Assembly: GCA_024695815.1 (NCBI GenBank)
Contig: JAILHK010000051.1
Location: 1-47,876 of the forward strand
Origin: Prevotella sp.
GTDB taxonomy: Bacteria; Bacteroidota; Bacteroidia; Bacteroidales; Bacteroidaceae
Length of the DNA stretch: 47,876 nucleotides
Reading direction: 5' to 3'
This document shows positions 27,337 to 36,258 of the stretch, in pieces. Under the pieces are notes generated by a model. That model was not told the DNA's origin. It saw only the letters and a list, made by a program, of their open reading frames with translations, and searched no databases. Within the stretch, counting starts at the first letter, position 1; the number at the start of each line of letters is the position of its first letter. The translations under genes and the position numbers were made by a program.

Positions 27337-28089
27337 ATGAAACAGGCAATGGTATTTGCAGCAGGTCTTGGTACAAGACTGAAACCCCTCACCGACACAA
27401 TGCCTAAGGCGTTGGTGAGAGTAGGAGAGCGCCCTCTGCTGTGGCATATCTTGACTAAGTTGACGGCTGCAGGCTATGAACGCGTGGTAGTCAACGTGCA
27501 TCATTTTGCCGACCAGATTGTTGACTATCTCAAGACCAATGATTTCGGTATGGACATTCGCATCAGCGACGAGCGCAGCCAGTTGTTAGAGACTGGCGGT
27601 GGCATCAAGAAGGCCGGTCCGCTGTTCGACGATACCGCCCCCATCCTGATCCACAACGTAGATATTCTGAGCAATGTAGATTTCCAGTGGTTTGCTCAGC
27701 AGCACGAAGCCGACGAAGAAGCCGTTCTGCTGGTCAGCCGTCGCAAGACCAAGCGCTATCTGCTTTTCGACAATGCCATGCGTTTGATGGGATGGATTAA
27801 CAAAGAAACCGGCGAGATCAAGTCGCCCTACGAGTATGTCCGTCGCACCGGTCTCTCGCAGTATGGCGAGCCCCTCAACGAGTATGCCTTCTCTGGCATC
27901 CATAGCTTCTCGCCCCGCCTGTTCACCCTGATGGATCGTTTTCCCGATCGTTTCCCCATTATCGACTTCTATCTCAGTATCTGTCACCGTTCCAAGGTTG
28001 TTGGCGTGGTTAAGGACGACCTGCGCCTTATGGATGTAGGCAAGTTGGATACGTTAGACGAAGCAGAGACATTTATCACATCATTATAA
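27337..28089 (+). CDS. Sugar-1-phosphate nucleotidyltransferase
   Basis: 250 residues. NTP_transferase family, joining a sugar-1-phosphate to an NTP to make an NDP-sugar. The nucleotide-binding signature [12 protein letters not shown]...PKAL is at 8-26, the metal-binding Asp in [10 protein letters not shown] near 107, and ETGGGI near 87. It resembles MurU (MurNAc-1-P uridylyltransferase) and mannose-1-P guanylyltransferases in size, but no AmgK-like kinase is adjacent, so the substrate stays open. guaA starts 5 bp after the stop, suggesting co-transcription. The promoter -7 box ends 4 nt before the ATG. Confidence 0.85.
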   Translation: MKQAMVFAAGLGTRLKPLTDTMPKALVRVGERPLLWHILTKLTAAGYERVVVNVHHFADQIVDYLKTNDFGMDIRISDERSQLLETGGGIKKAGPLFDDTAPILIHNVDILSNVDFQWFAQQHEADEEAVLLVSRRKTKRYLLFDNAMRLMGWINKETGEIKSPYEYVRRTGLSQYGEPLNEYAFSGIHSFSPRLFTLMDRFPDRFPIIDFYLSICHRSKVVGVVKDDLRLMDVGKLDTLDEAETFITSL

Positions 28090-28094
28090 ATCAT

Positions 28095-29705
28095 ATGCAA
28101 CAGAAGATCATCATCTTAGACTTTGGCTCACAGACCACGCAGCTCATTGGCCGTCGTGTGCGTGAGTTAGACACCTTCTGCGAGATCTTGCCCTACAACA
28201 AGTTTCCCGTTGGCGACGAGTCGGTGATTGGTGTTATCCTGAGTGGTTCTCCCTACTCAGTCCACGATCCCGAAGCCTTCAAGGTTGACTTGAGTCAGTT
28301 TGTAGGCAAGGTGCCCGTGTTGGGCATCTGCTATGGAGCACAGTTCATCTCGCACACACTGGGTGGTAAGGTAGAGAAGGCCGACTCTCGCGAGTACGGA
28401 CGTGCCAACCTGGAGACTGTCGATACGACGAATCCCCTGTTCAAGGGCTTCGAGCAGCACTCTCAGGTATGGATGTCTCATGGCGACACCATCACTGCCA
28501 TCCCCAGCGACTTCAAGGTTATCGGTTCTACCAAGGACGTTACCAATGCAGCCTTTGCCTCAACCAAGCAACCCATCTGGGCCGTTCAGTTCCACCCCGA
28601 GGTGTTCCATTCACTTCAGGGCAAGCAGCTGCTCCAGAACTTCGTGGTTGACATCTGTGGCAGCAAGCAAGAGTGGAGTGCTGCCTCGTTTGTCGATTCT
28701 ACCGTAGCCGAGCTCAAGCAGCAGTTGGGCAACGACCGTGTCATCCTGGGTCTCTCGGGTGGTGTCGATTCTTCCGTTGCCGCCGTTCTGCTCAACAAGG
28801 CCATCGGTTCTCGTCTTACCTGTATCTTTGTGGACCACGGTATGCTTCGCAAGAACGAGTTCCAGCAGGTTATGGACGACTACAAGGTGTTGGGCCTGAA
28901 CGTGATTGGTGTTGATGCCAGCGAGAAATTCTTCTCAGACCTCGCAGGTGTTACCGATCCCGAGCAGAAGCGAAAGATTATCGGTCGCGACTTCGTCGAG
29001 GTGTTCAACGCCGAGGCCAAAAAGATTACCGATGCTAAGTGGTTGGCACAGGGTACCATCTACCCCGACCGTATCGAGTCGCTGAACATCACCGGTAAGG
29101 TCATCAAGAGCCACCACAACGTGGGCGGTCTGCCAGAAGAGATGCACCTGCAGCTCTGCGAGCCCCTGAAGTGGTTGTTCAAGGACGAGGTGCGCCGTGT
29201 AGGTCGCCAGATGGGTATGCCCGAGCATCTCATCACCCGTCATCCCTTCCCAGGTCCCGGTTTGGCCGTACGTATCCTTGGTGACATTACCCGCGAGAAA
29301 GTTCAGATTCTGCAGGATGCCGACGACATCTACATCCGTGGTCTGCGCGACTTCAAGGTTAAGCTCAGTGGCGAAGAAGCCCGCAAGGTGCTGGCCGCAG
29401 GTATTCCTGCAGATATGAAAGACGGCGAGATTGAGGTTTCGCTCTACGACCAGATTTGGCAGGCCGGTGCCATCCTCCTCTCTACCGTTCGTTCGGTAGG
29501 TGTGATGGGCGACGAGCGCACCTACGAGCATCCCGTTGCTCTGCGTGCCGTTACCTCTACCGATGCCATGACTGCCGACTGGGCTCATCTGCCTTACGAG
29601 TTCATGGCTAAGGTCTCTAACGAGATTATCAACAAGGTGCGTGGCGTCAATCGCGTATGCTACGACATCTCGTCAAAGCCACCTGCAACCATCGAGTGGG
29701 AGTAA
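28095..29705 (+). CDS. guaA: GMP synthase (glutamine-hydrolysing)
   Basis: 536 residues. It aminates XMP to GMP. The class I glutamine amidotransferase domain (about 1-195) has Cys79 in LGICYGAQ and the HPE triad end in QFHPEVFHS. The ATP-pyrophosphatase domain has the P-loop SGGVDSS at 221-227, and the C-terminal dimerisation domain ends [16 protein letters not shown]. It is second in a two-gene unit with the nucleotidyltransferase. guaB is 18 kb upstream rather than adjacent. Confidence 0.97.
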   Translation: MQQKIIILDFGSQTTQLIGRRVRELDTFCEILPYNKFPVGDESVIGVILSGSPYSVHDPEAFKVDLSQFVGKVPVLGICYGAQFISHTLGGKVEKADSREYGRANLETVDTTNPLFKGFEQHSQVWMSHGDTITAIPSDFKVIGSTKDVTNAAFASTKQPIWAVQFHPEVFHSLQGKQLLQNFVVDICGSKQEWSAASFVDSTVAELKQQLGNDRVILGLSGGVDSSVAAVLLNKAIGSRLTCIFVDHGMLRKNEFQQVMDDYKVLGLNVIGVDASEKFFSDLAGVTDPEQKRKIIGRDFVEVFNAEAKKITDAKWLAQGTIYPDRIESLNITGKVIKSHHNVGGLPEEMHLQLCEPLKWLFKDEVRRVGRQMGMPEHLITRHPFPGPGLAVRILGDITREKVQILQDADDIYIRGLRDFKVKLSGEEARKVLAAGIPADMKDGEIEVSLYDQIWQAGAILLSTVRSVGVMGDERTYEHPVALRAVTSTDAMTADWAHLPYEFMAKVSNEIINKVRGVNRVCYDISSKPPATIEWE

Positions 29706-29769
29706 GATTGCTTTCCCCAGTTGCTAATTCCCGCACTGTCGGGACAGAGCAATACCTATAATAGAGTAT

Positions 29770-29808
29770 AATGAGACTGAGATAACATTATTTCAGTCTC
29801 ATTTTTTT
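29770..29808 (+). terminator. Intrinsic terminator of guaA
   Basis: AATGAGACTGA (29770-29780) pairs with TCAGTCTCATT (29793-29803), followed by a T-run that also supplies the -33 TTTG of the next promoter. Confidence 0.88.
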
Positions 29809-29836
29809 GTGCCTCCCTCCTTTTTTTGTACCTTTG
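29806..29836 (+). promoter_or_regulatory. Promoter abutting the permease start codon
   Basis: TTTG (29806-29809), 19 nt, TACCTTTG (29829-29836). The ATG begins at 29841, so a leaderless mRNA is predicted. The -33 element overlaps the tail of the guaA terminator. Confidence 0.75.
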
Positions 29837-29840
29837 ACGC

Positions 29841-31085
29841 ATGAATTTACAAAGTTTTCTTTCTTCACTATTGATGGTGGTGGCCGAGATGGCCCCCTAC
29901 CTGTTGTTGGGCTTCCTTATCGCTGGTGTGCTGCATGTTTATGTGCCACAGCGCTTCTATGCCCGCTATCTGTCGGCCGACAACCGTTGGTCGGTGCTTT
30001 GGGCAGCCCTGTTGGGCGTGCCCCTGCCACTCTGTTCGTGTGGCGTCATCCCTACAGCCATTGGTCTGCGCAATGAGAAAGCCTCCAAGGGCGCCATTGC
30101 CTCGTTCCTTATCGCCACGCCACAGACGGGCATCGACTCTATCCTGGCCACCTTCTCGCTCATGGGACTGGGCTTCGCCATTGTTCGTCCGGTGGCCGCT
30201 CTCATCACTGGTGTGTGCGGTGGTCTGCTGGTCAACCGCCTGATTCGTCACGATGACCATGCCGACGATACCACAGCCACCTGCTCTGTAGAACAAGGCA
30301 GTAAGCTGTGGCGCGTGCTGAAGTACGCCTACTACGACATGATTCGCAACATCGGTTTACGCCTGCTTATAGGTCTGGTCGTGGCTGCCCTCATCCAGGT
30401 GGCCGTGCCCGACGAGTTCTTCCTCAGCTTTGGCAGCGAGCCATTGCTCCAGATGCTTGTCATTCTGGCCATTGCCGTGCCCATGTATATCTGTTCCACA
30501 GGCAGCATCCCCGTGGCCGCCGCCCTCATGATGAAAGGGCTCTCGCCCGGTGCCGCCCTGGTCATGCTGATGGCCGGACCAGCAGTTAACCTTGCTTCAA
30601 TCCTTGTGGTCCACAAGTCCATGGGTCGCCGCTTCACAGCCATCTACCTAGCCACCATCGTAGGCTTCTCGGTGCTGTTCGGCCTGCTGCTCAATGCCAG
30701 TGGTCTGAACCTCTTCACCCCCGTGGCTAGCGATGCCTGTTGCACCAGCGACGTCATGCTGCCCAGTCCCTTTAAGCTCGTCTGCGCCGTCGCCCTGACC
30801 CTTATGATTGCCTTCGCCCTTACCATGAAGTGGCGCGACCGAAAGGGCGATGCCCAACCCGCCGAGGTCGACGAGGTGATTTATCGTGTAGAAGATATGC
30901 ACTGCAGCCATTGTGAGGCTGCTGTGGTGCGTGCCGTCGAGTCACTCCCCGGTGTCACATCGGCCAAGGCAAATGCTTCGGCCTGCACCCTCACTGTCAA
31001 GGGCGCTGCCACCGAGGCCGACGTCCAGCAGGCTGTCGAAGGCATTGGCTACACCTTCAAGGGTCGTCGTCAGCAGCAAGCCTGA
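29841..31085 (+). CDS. Metal-efflux permease (ArsP/SO_0444 type) fused to a heavy-metal-associated domain
   Basis: 414 residues. The permease part (about 1-335) has eight or so membrane segments and the family motif PLCSCGVIPTAIGLR near 56-70, echoed by YICSTGSIPVAAALM in the second half, a pseudo-repeat typical of the DUF318 permease family. A Cys-Cys pair (DACCTSD) lies in a late loop. The C-terminal HMA domain (about 345-412) carries the metal motif MHCSHC with Cys355 and Cys358. The predicted role is export of Cu, Zn or a similar ion, with the HMA as sensor or delivery domain. Monocistronic. Confidence 0.85.
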   Translation: MNLQSFLSSLLMVVAEMAPYLLLGFLIAGVLHVYVPQRFYARYLSADNRWSVLWAALLGVPLPLCSCGVIPTAIGLRNEKASKGAIASFLIATPQTGIDSILATFSLMGLGFAIVRPVAALITGVCGGLLVNRLIRHDDHADDTTATCSVEQGSKLWRVLKYAYYDMIRNIGLRLLIGLVVAALIQVAVPDEFFLSFGSEPLLQMLVILAIAVPMYICSTGSIPVAAALMMKGLSPGAALVMLMAGPAVNLASILVVHKSMGRRFTAIYLATIVGFSVLFGLLLNASGLNLFTPVASDACCTSDVMLPSPFKLVCAVALTLMIAFALTMKWRDRKGDAQPAEVDEVIYRVEDMHCSHCEAAVVRAVESLPGVTSAKANASACTLTVKGAATEADVQQAVEGIGYTFKGRRQQQA

Positions 31086-31091
31086 GTCTGG

Positions 31092-31188
31092 TTACGGCAA
31101 GCCTCAGGTTTCCTTACGGCAAGCCATCCCTTTCGTTACGGCATATCCGAGCTTTCCTTACGGCAAAGTCAAGGTGCCCTTACGGCAA
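31092..31188. repeat. 22-bp-pitch array, locus 4 (TTACGGCAA type)
   Basis: TTACGGCAA or TTACGGCAT begins at 31092, 31114, 31136, 31158 and 31180, exactly 22 bp apart. The 13-bp spacers vary but tend to end TTTCC, TTTCG or similar, so the extended unit is about TTTCCTTACGGCAA. Unlike the other arrays, the core is not a good palindrome. It starts 6 bp after the permease stop codon and lies 150 bp upstream of the C10 peptidase promoter. Confidence 0.92.
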
Positions 31189-31217
31189 AGTGATTGTATG
31201 CTCGCAGCGCCTCATTT

Positions 31218-31300
31218 GTTTAGTGCCTCCAAATGGTCCGTTTGGGGCCTCCAAACGCACCGTTTGAAGCCTCCAAACCAGTCGTTTGGGGGCACCAAAC
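31218..31300. repeat. 22-bp-pitch palindromic array, locus 5 (GTTTGG...CCAAAC type)
   Basis: Four 17-bp cores start at 31218, 31240, 31262 and 31284: GTTTAGTGCCTCCAAAT, GTTTGGGGCCTCCAAAC, GTTTGAAGCCTCCAAAC, GTTTGGGGGCACCAAAC. Arms of 6 bp flank a 5-nt centre; spacers are 5 bp. It follows the TTACGGCAA array by 29 bp and ends 32 bp before the -33 element of the C10 peptidase promoter, so it could be an upstream control region. Confidence 0.9.
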
Positions 31301-31332
31301 GTTTTGTCGCCCACAAAAACTCCCGCAATCGC

Positions 31333-31363
31333 TTGTTGGTGTCGAAAAGAATTACTACCTTTG
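31333..31363 (+). promoter_or_regulatory. Promoter of the C10 peptidase gene
   Basis: TTG (31333-31335), 20 nt, TACCTTTG (31356-31363), with a 44-nt leader to the ATG at 31408. Confidence 0.75.
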
Positions 31364-31407
31364 CTGCAAACTTATAACTACAAGTAATTTACTAACAACA
31401 TGTGCTC

Positions 31408-34400
31408 ATGATAATCCGTACAAACAACTGTTGTGCTGTGTCCCATAGGGCGTGGCAACGACTCGCATTGATGGTCTTACTGTTGACCTTTACCGTCAGC
31501 ACCATACATGCCAACCCCATTACTCGTCAGCAGGCCCTGAAACGAGCCGCTGAATTCATGACCCAACAGAACGACCCGCGCCAACTGGCCCCCGTGGCCG
31601 CTAAGAAGTTGGCTCCACGCCGTGCGGCTGCAGTCACAACGGCCGAGCCCTATTATGTCTTCAACCGTGGCATGAATGGCGGCTTCGTCATCGTGTCGGG
31701 CGACGATAGCACCATTCCCGTGCTGGGCTATACCGACAGTGGCGAGTTCGACTACACCCAGGCGCCTCCCAACCTGCGCGACCTGCTCGACGACTATGCC
31801 CGTCAGATCACTCAGATACAGATGGGTGCCCCCGTCATCAGCGCCACCATTCCCACTCACCCCAAGGTAGAGCCACTGCTCACCTGTAAGTGGAGCCAGG
31901 GCTATCCCTACAACATGACCTGTCCAGAATACTTCTCGCTGGGACGCTCTGTGACGGGATGCGTGGCCACCGCTATGGCACAAATCATGTACTACCACCG
32001 CGAAAAGTCCGTCACCGAGGTGCAAAACGCCATCCCCGGCTACACCACCTGGACCGCTCACCCCACCTATGGCAACTTGAAGGTGGAAGGTATTGCCAAG
32101 GGCGCTCCCATCGACTGGGCCAACATGAAAGACACCTATGGTACTGCCAGCGACTTACAGCGCCTGGCTGTGGCCGACCTGATGCACTATTGCGGCGTCA
32201 GCGTGAAGATGGACTATACCAACAGCTCTTCGGGTGCCCAGTCCTATGAGGTCTATAATGCCCTGAAAGCCTACTTCGGTTATGGCAGTTCCGTTCGCTA
32301 TGTTGACTATACGCAGGTCACCACTGATGTTGGTTGGGACGATGTGGTCTATACCGATATTGCCGCCCGCCGCCCCGTCTATGTCAGCGGCTCCAACGCC
32401 ACCGTGGGCCATGCCTTCGTGGCCGACGGCTACGACGGTAACCTGCGCTATCACATCAACTGGGGATGGGGTGGCCAGAGCGATGGCTACTACTACCTCA
32501 CCAACCTGACACCCGGTCAGGGACAAGGCACTGGTGGTAGTGACGACGGCTATAATGGCTATAAGCAGATTATTGTAGGCATCGAACCCGAGAATTATGG
32601 TGAGAAAGCCATGACCTTTACCGACAGCCGCGTAAAAACGGTGTGTCTGGAAAACTGGGATGCCGACCACGATAGCAAGCTGACCTACAATGAGGCCGCT
32701 GCCGTGACCGACCTTGGCACGGCCTTTCAGAACGAGAACACAATCACCAAGTTCCCCGAGCTCTATTATTTTACCGGTCTGAAGCACCTGGCCGACGATG
32801 CTTTCAGCGGTTGCACTAAGCTCACCTCCCTGCGCTTGCCCCGCAAGTTGCAGACCATTGGCGCCCGCACCTTTGCAGGTTGCCAGTCGCTCAGCGAGTT
32901 TGTGCTGCCCGACTATATCACCGCCATCGGTGCCGAGGCCTTCAGCGGTTGTGCCGCATTGACGGCTCTGTCGCTGCCCGAGTCCATCACCGCCATCGAG
33001 GCCGGCACCTTCCGTGGCTGCACCTCGTTCACCTCCTTCGAGTTGCCCGTGGGCATTGTCCGCCTGGGCGATGGAGCCTTTGCCGGTTGCACCAAGTTAC
33101 AGACCTTCAAGGTGAACACCTACAATCCCGCCGCTATTACAATGGGGCAGGGCGTCTTTGCCGACGATGACCTCAGCGCAGCTACCCTCCACGTGCTGCA
33201 GGGTACAAAAGACTATTTCTTGTCCACCAGTCAGTGGCGCGACTTTGGAACCATCTTCCAGGCCCGCGAACTCTCAGGCGGTCGCTTCACCACCATTCAG
33301 GCCGGTCAGCAGTACTATCTCTACAATGTAGGTCTTGGTCGATACCTCACCCGTGGCGAGGCCTACAACACCCAGGCTGTGGTCGATCGTCAGCCACTGC
33401 TCTTCAAACTCAACGACAAGTCGTCGGTGGGCACCGACGTCTATACCATCACCTGTGAGAACTCCGGTCTCAGCGGCAAGTACCTCTTTCGCACCCAGTC
33501 CGACTCGAATGTGGGCAAGGGCATCAAGGCCGTCTTCATGGACGGTGCTTCGCTCGACAGCGCCTACTGGTGCCTCAGCACCGCAGGCGATGCCGTTTAT
33601 ACCATTCAGATACCCTCTGGTGGCGTTGACTATGTGGCCGGTCAGTACCTCGGCGTTCAGACTAGCCATGCCAGCAATGCCGCATCGCCGACCTATGGTG
33701 TCTATTACGACATCGACTATGCCGCCTATCCGCAGAACTGCCTGTGGAAGTTCGTGGCCTACGATCCCCTTCAGACCCAGATTTATAATGAGGCAACCGC
33801 GCTGCTCAACCTCATCACCATGGGCAGAAAGCAGGGCCGCAATGTAGAGCAGGAACAGGCCGTTTACGACAACCTTGATAGCAGCATCGACGATATTAAG
33901 GCAGCCGAAAGCTCGTTGCGCCAGAAACTGAACCTCATCGAGTTCAAAGACGATGCCCTTGGCAGCTTCTGTCGTCAGCGTTGGGACATCTCTAACGATG
34001 GTGAGCTGAGTATTGCCGAGGCTGCTCAGGTGAAAGACTTCAATGTTAGCTTCAAGTCGTGGTCTATAGTCAGCTTCGATGAGTTCCAGTATTTTAAGGC
34101 CGTGCCCTACATCTACAACAACACCTTTGCCGACTGTGCCAGCCTGACCTCCATCATCCTGCCCGACGGCATCGAGAAACTCTATTATTATGCCTTCCGC
34201 AACTGCAGCAGTTTGAAGAGCATCAACCTGCCCGCCGGTGTCAATACCATCGGTGCACAGTGCTTCGGCTACTGCACCGCCCTGCGCGAGGTCACCCTGT
34301 GGAATCCCGATCCCGACGTGATCGACATCAACCCAAGTGCCTTTATCGGAGTCGATCTGTCTCTCTGCACGCTCTATGTGCCCTATGGTTCGAAGGCCCT

Positions 34401-36144
34401 CTACGAGCAGTCCAATGTATGGCGCAACTTTGGTACCATTCGCGAGTTCCGTGGCAAGACACAGCCCCGCTTCTCTGACATCACGACCGGTGTGCCCGGC
34501 TACCTCTACAATGTGGGCAGTCGTAAGTATGTGGCCATGGGCGAGGCCTACGGCACCCAGTCGGTGGTTACTAGCGTTACGCCTATCAGTTATTGGTTCC
34601 AGCGCTCAGCCACCATGCCCGCCAATGTGTACTACATCCAGGAGTCAGGCAGCAGTAAAGTTATCTTCCGCGTGTCCACCGATAATAAGGTGGGCGACGG
34701 CGTGAAGACCTGTTTCGGCGACGGCTCTCTCTCGACCAAGGCCTATTGGCAGATAGAGGAGGCCGGCGACCACCTGTTCCGTCTCAGCGTGCCCACCGGC
34801 GACAATACCCGTGTGGAGGGCGAATACCTGGGCACCGACGAGAGTCACACCAGCAGTGCGGCCAGTCCTACCTACGGTCTCTACTGGGACCAGTTGCCTG
34901 TCGACAAGCGTACGCTCTGGGGCTTCGTCTCTGCTGCCGATATGCAGGAAGCCCGCCACACCGACCTGTTGTTGGACAAGATGCGTACCATGCTCGACGA
35001 ATGCCTGGCTCAGTCTATCAATGTGGAAGCCGAACAGGCTGTCTATGACAATATGGGCAGCAGCTACGACGACATCAACCAGGCCGTGCTGTCGCTACGC
35101 CGCAAGTTGCACTACATCGACTTTGCCGACAAGTACGTGCAGGCCATCTGTCTTGCCAACTGGGACATCAATGAGGATGGCGAGTTTACACAGGATGAGG
35201 CTGCACAGGTCACCGACCTCGGCGTGGTGTTCCAGAAGAACCTCAACATCCGTCGCTTCGAGGAACTGCAGTATTTCTCGTCACTGAAACATATTGCCGA
35301 TGGCGCCTTCACGGGCAACTCAGCCCTGCAGGTGGTTCATCTGCCAGCCAGTGTCGAATCGCTGGGCGAGAATGCCTTTGCCAGTTGCTTCAACCTGAAA
35401 TATCTGGTCATCCCTCACGAGCAGGGCGTCGTGGCCCGTGGTCAGAGTGGTGTGCAGTCTCAGGTCACCCTGTTCGTTCCCGCTGCCCTGCTGGATGCCT
35501 ATGCCGACTCCGACTGGAAGAACAAGTCCACCCAACTGGCCTATACCGGTATTCCCGTCGTCACAGCCACTGGCTATCGCAACTATGGCCGTACCATTGG
35601 CACGGTGAACTTTGAACTGAGTGGTGCACCTATCGATGGCGAGCCAGCATATGCGTGTGATATCATCGAGGCACCCACCACACCAGTGGGCGACTATCCG
35701 CTGACGGTGCTGCCCGGCACCATCACCACGCCCGGTCTGGTCTGCCAGCCAGGTGTGTTCACCGTCAGGAAGTCGCCACTCACCATCACGGCGCTCAACG
35801 CCACTCGCGAGGTAGGACAGCCCAACCCCGAATTTGAGCTGAAATACAAGTCGTTCCGCAACGACGAGACTTCCGATGTCTTCATCAAACAGCCAGTGAT
35901 CACTTGCGATGCTACACCCGAAAGTCCTGTCGGCACCTACGAGATTCGCGTTGGAGGTGCCGAGGCACAAAACTATGAGATGACCTACGTCTCGGGCACC
36001 CTAACCGTGGTCCAAGCCACAGGCATTGATAGTGTCCAGGCCGACAGCCGTAGGCAGACCGTTTTCGACCTGACAGGACGTCGTGTCACCGCTCCTCGTC
36101 GTGGAATTTATATCTCCGAGGGTCGCAAGATGGTGGTTAAGTAG
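31408..36144 (+). CDS. Secreted C10-family cysteine peptidase with LRR, EF-hand-like and MBG modules
   Basis: 1578 residues from ATG 31408 (GTG 31402 is an alternative). A streptopain/interpain-like papain-fold peptidase: signal sequence (LALMVLLLTFTVSTIHA), inhibitory propeptide (about 37-140), catalytic Cys185 in VTGCVATAMAQ and His335 in VGHAFVADGYD. After it come three cycles of an EF-hand/dockerin-like loop (418-429, 860-871, 1253-1264, each D-x-[DSN]-x-D-x-x-x-x-x-x-E) with BspA-like leucine-rich repeats, separated by two copies of a YLYNVG module plus a helical EQAVYDN segment. Near 1390-1540 are MBG-like beta domains (GTLTVV), then the Prevotella C-terminal tail. Probably cell-surface; no adjacent inhibitor gene was seen. 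Confidence 0.9.
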   Translation: MIIRTNNCCAVSHRAWQRLALMVLLLTFTVSTIHANPITRQQALKRAAEFMTQQNDPRQLAPVAAKKLAPRRAAAVTTAEPYYVFNRGMNGGFVIVSGDDSTIPVLGYTDSGEFDYTQAPPNLRDLLDDYARQITQIQMGAPVISATIPTHPKVEPLLTCKWSQGYPYNMTCPEYFSLGRSVTGCVATAMAQIMYYHREKSVTEVQNAIPGYTTWTAHPTYGNLKVEGIAKGAPIDWANMKDTYGTASDLQRLAVADLMHYCGVSVKMDYTNSSSGAQSYEVYNALKAYFGYGSSVRYVDYTQVTTDVGWDDVVYTDIAARRPVYVSGSNATVGHAFVADGYDGNLRYHINWGWGGQSDGYYYLTNLTPGQGQGTGGSDDGYNGYKQIIVGIEPENYGEKAMTFTDSRVKTVCLENWDADHDSKLTYNEAAAVTDLGTAFQNENTITKFPELYYFTGLKHLADDAFSGCTKLTSLRLPRKLQTIGARTFAGCQSLSEFVLPDYITAIGAEAFSGCAALTALSLPESITAIEAGTFRGCTSFTSFELPVGIVRLGDGAFAGCTKLQTFKVNTYNPAAITMGQGVFADDDLSAATLHVLQGTKDYFLSTSQWRDFGTIFQARELSGGRFTTIQAGQQYYLYNVGLGRYLTRGEAYNTQAVVDRQPLLFKLNDKSSVGTDVYTITCENSGLSGKYLFRTQSDSNVGKGIKAVFMDGASLDSAYWCLSTAGDAVYTIQIPSGGVDYVAGQYLGVQTSHASNAASPTYGVYYDIDYAAYPQNCLWKFVAYDPLQTQIYNEATALLNLITMGRKQGRNVEQEQAVYDNLDSSIDDIKAAESSLRQKLNLIEFKDDALGSFCRQRWDISNDGELSIAEAAQVKDFNVSFKSWSIVSFDEFQYFKAVPYIYNNTFADCASLTSIILPDGIEKLYYYAFRNCSSLKSINLPAGVNTIGAQCFGYCTALREVTLWNPDPDVIDINPSAFIGVDLSLCTLYVPYGSKALYEQSNVWRNFGTIREFRGKTQPRFSDITTGVPGYLYNVGSRKYVAMGEAYGTQSVVTSVTPISYWFQRSATMPANVYYIQESGSSKVIFRVSTDNKVGDGVKTCFGDGSLSTKAYWQIEEAGDHLFRLSVPTGDNTRVEGEYLGTDESHTSSAASPTYGLYWDQLPVDKRTLWGFVSAADMQEARHTDLLLDKMRTMLDECLAQSINVEAEQAVYDNMGSSYDDINQAVLSLRRKLHYIDFADKYVQAICLANWDINEDGEFTQDEAAQVTDLGVVFQKNLNIRRFEELQYFSSLKHIADGAFTGNSALQVVHLPASVESLGENAFASCFNLKYLVIPHEQGVVARGQSGVQSQVTLFVPAALLDAYADSDWKNKSTQLAYTGIPVVTATGYRNYGRTIGTVNFELSGAPIDGEPAYACDIIEAPTTPVGDYPLTVLPGTITTPGLVCQPGVFTVRKSPLTITALNATREVGQPNPEFELKYKSFRNDETSDVFIKQPVITCDATPESPVGTYEIRVGGAEAQNYEMTYVSGTLTVVQATGIDSVQADSRRQTVFDLTGRRVTAPRRGIYISEGRKMVVK

Positions 36145-36161
36145 TGTTTCTGTCGTGAAAA

Positions 36162-36193
36162 TTTGGCAGAGTCGAAAATTCTATATACCTTTG
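36162..36193 (+). promoter_or_regulatory. Promoter of the PP2C gene
   Basis: TTTG (36162-36165), 20 nt, TACCTTTG (36186-36193). It leads straight into a 12-bp hairpin. Confidence 0.75.
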
Positions 36194-36222
36194 TCCGCTG
36201 ACATCAACGTATGTCGGCGGAC
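36193..36222 (+). promoter_or_regulatory. 5'-leader hairpin of the PP2C operon
   Basis: GTCCGCTGACAT (36193-36204) pairs with ATGTCGGCGGAC (36211-36222) with one G-T wobble and a 6-nt loop. It lies at or just after the transcript start, 36 nt before the ATG. AATTTTATTT follows, too weak for a sure terminator. It may be an mRNA stabiliser, attenuator or protein-binding leader. Confidence 0.7.
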
Positions 36223-36258
36223 AATTTTATTTGAAAACTTCTTATAAGGGAATAATAG

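Noticed and set aside
30913..31377. 154-codon plus-strand ORF running through arrays 4 and 5
   Set aside because: It starts within the HMA-domain coding region in another frame and crosses both repeat arrays; the apparent peptide repeats only reflect the DNA arrays.
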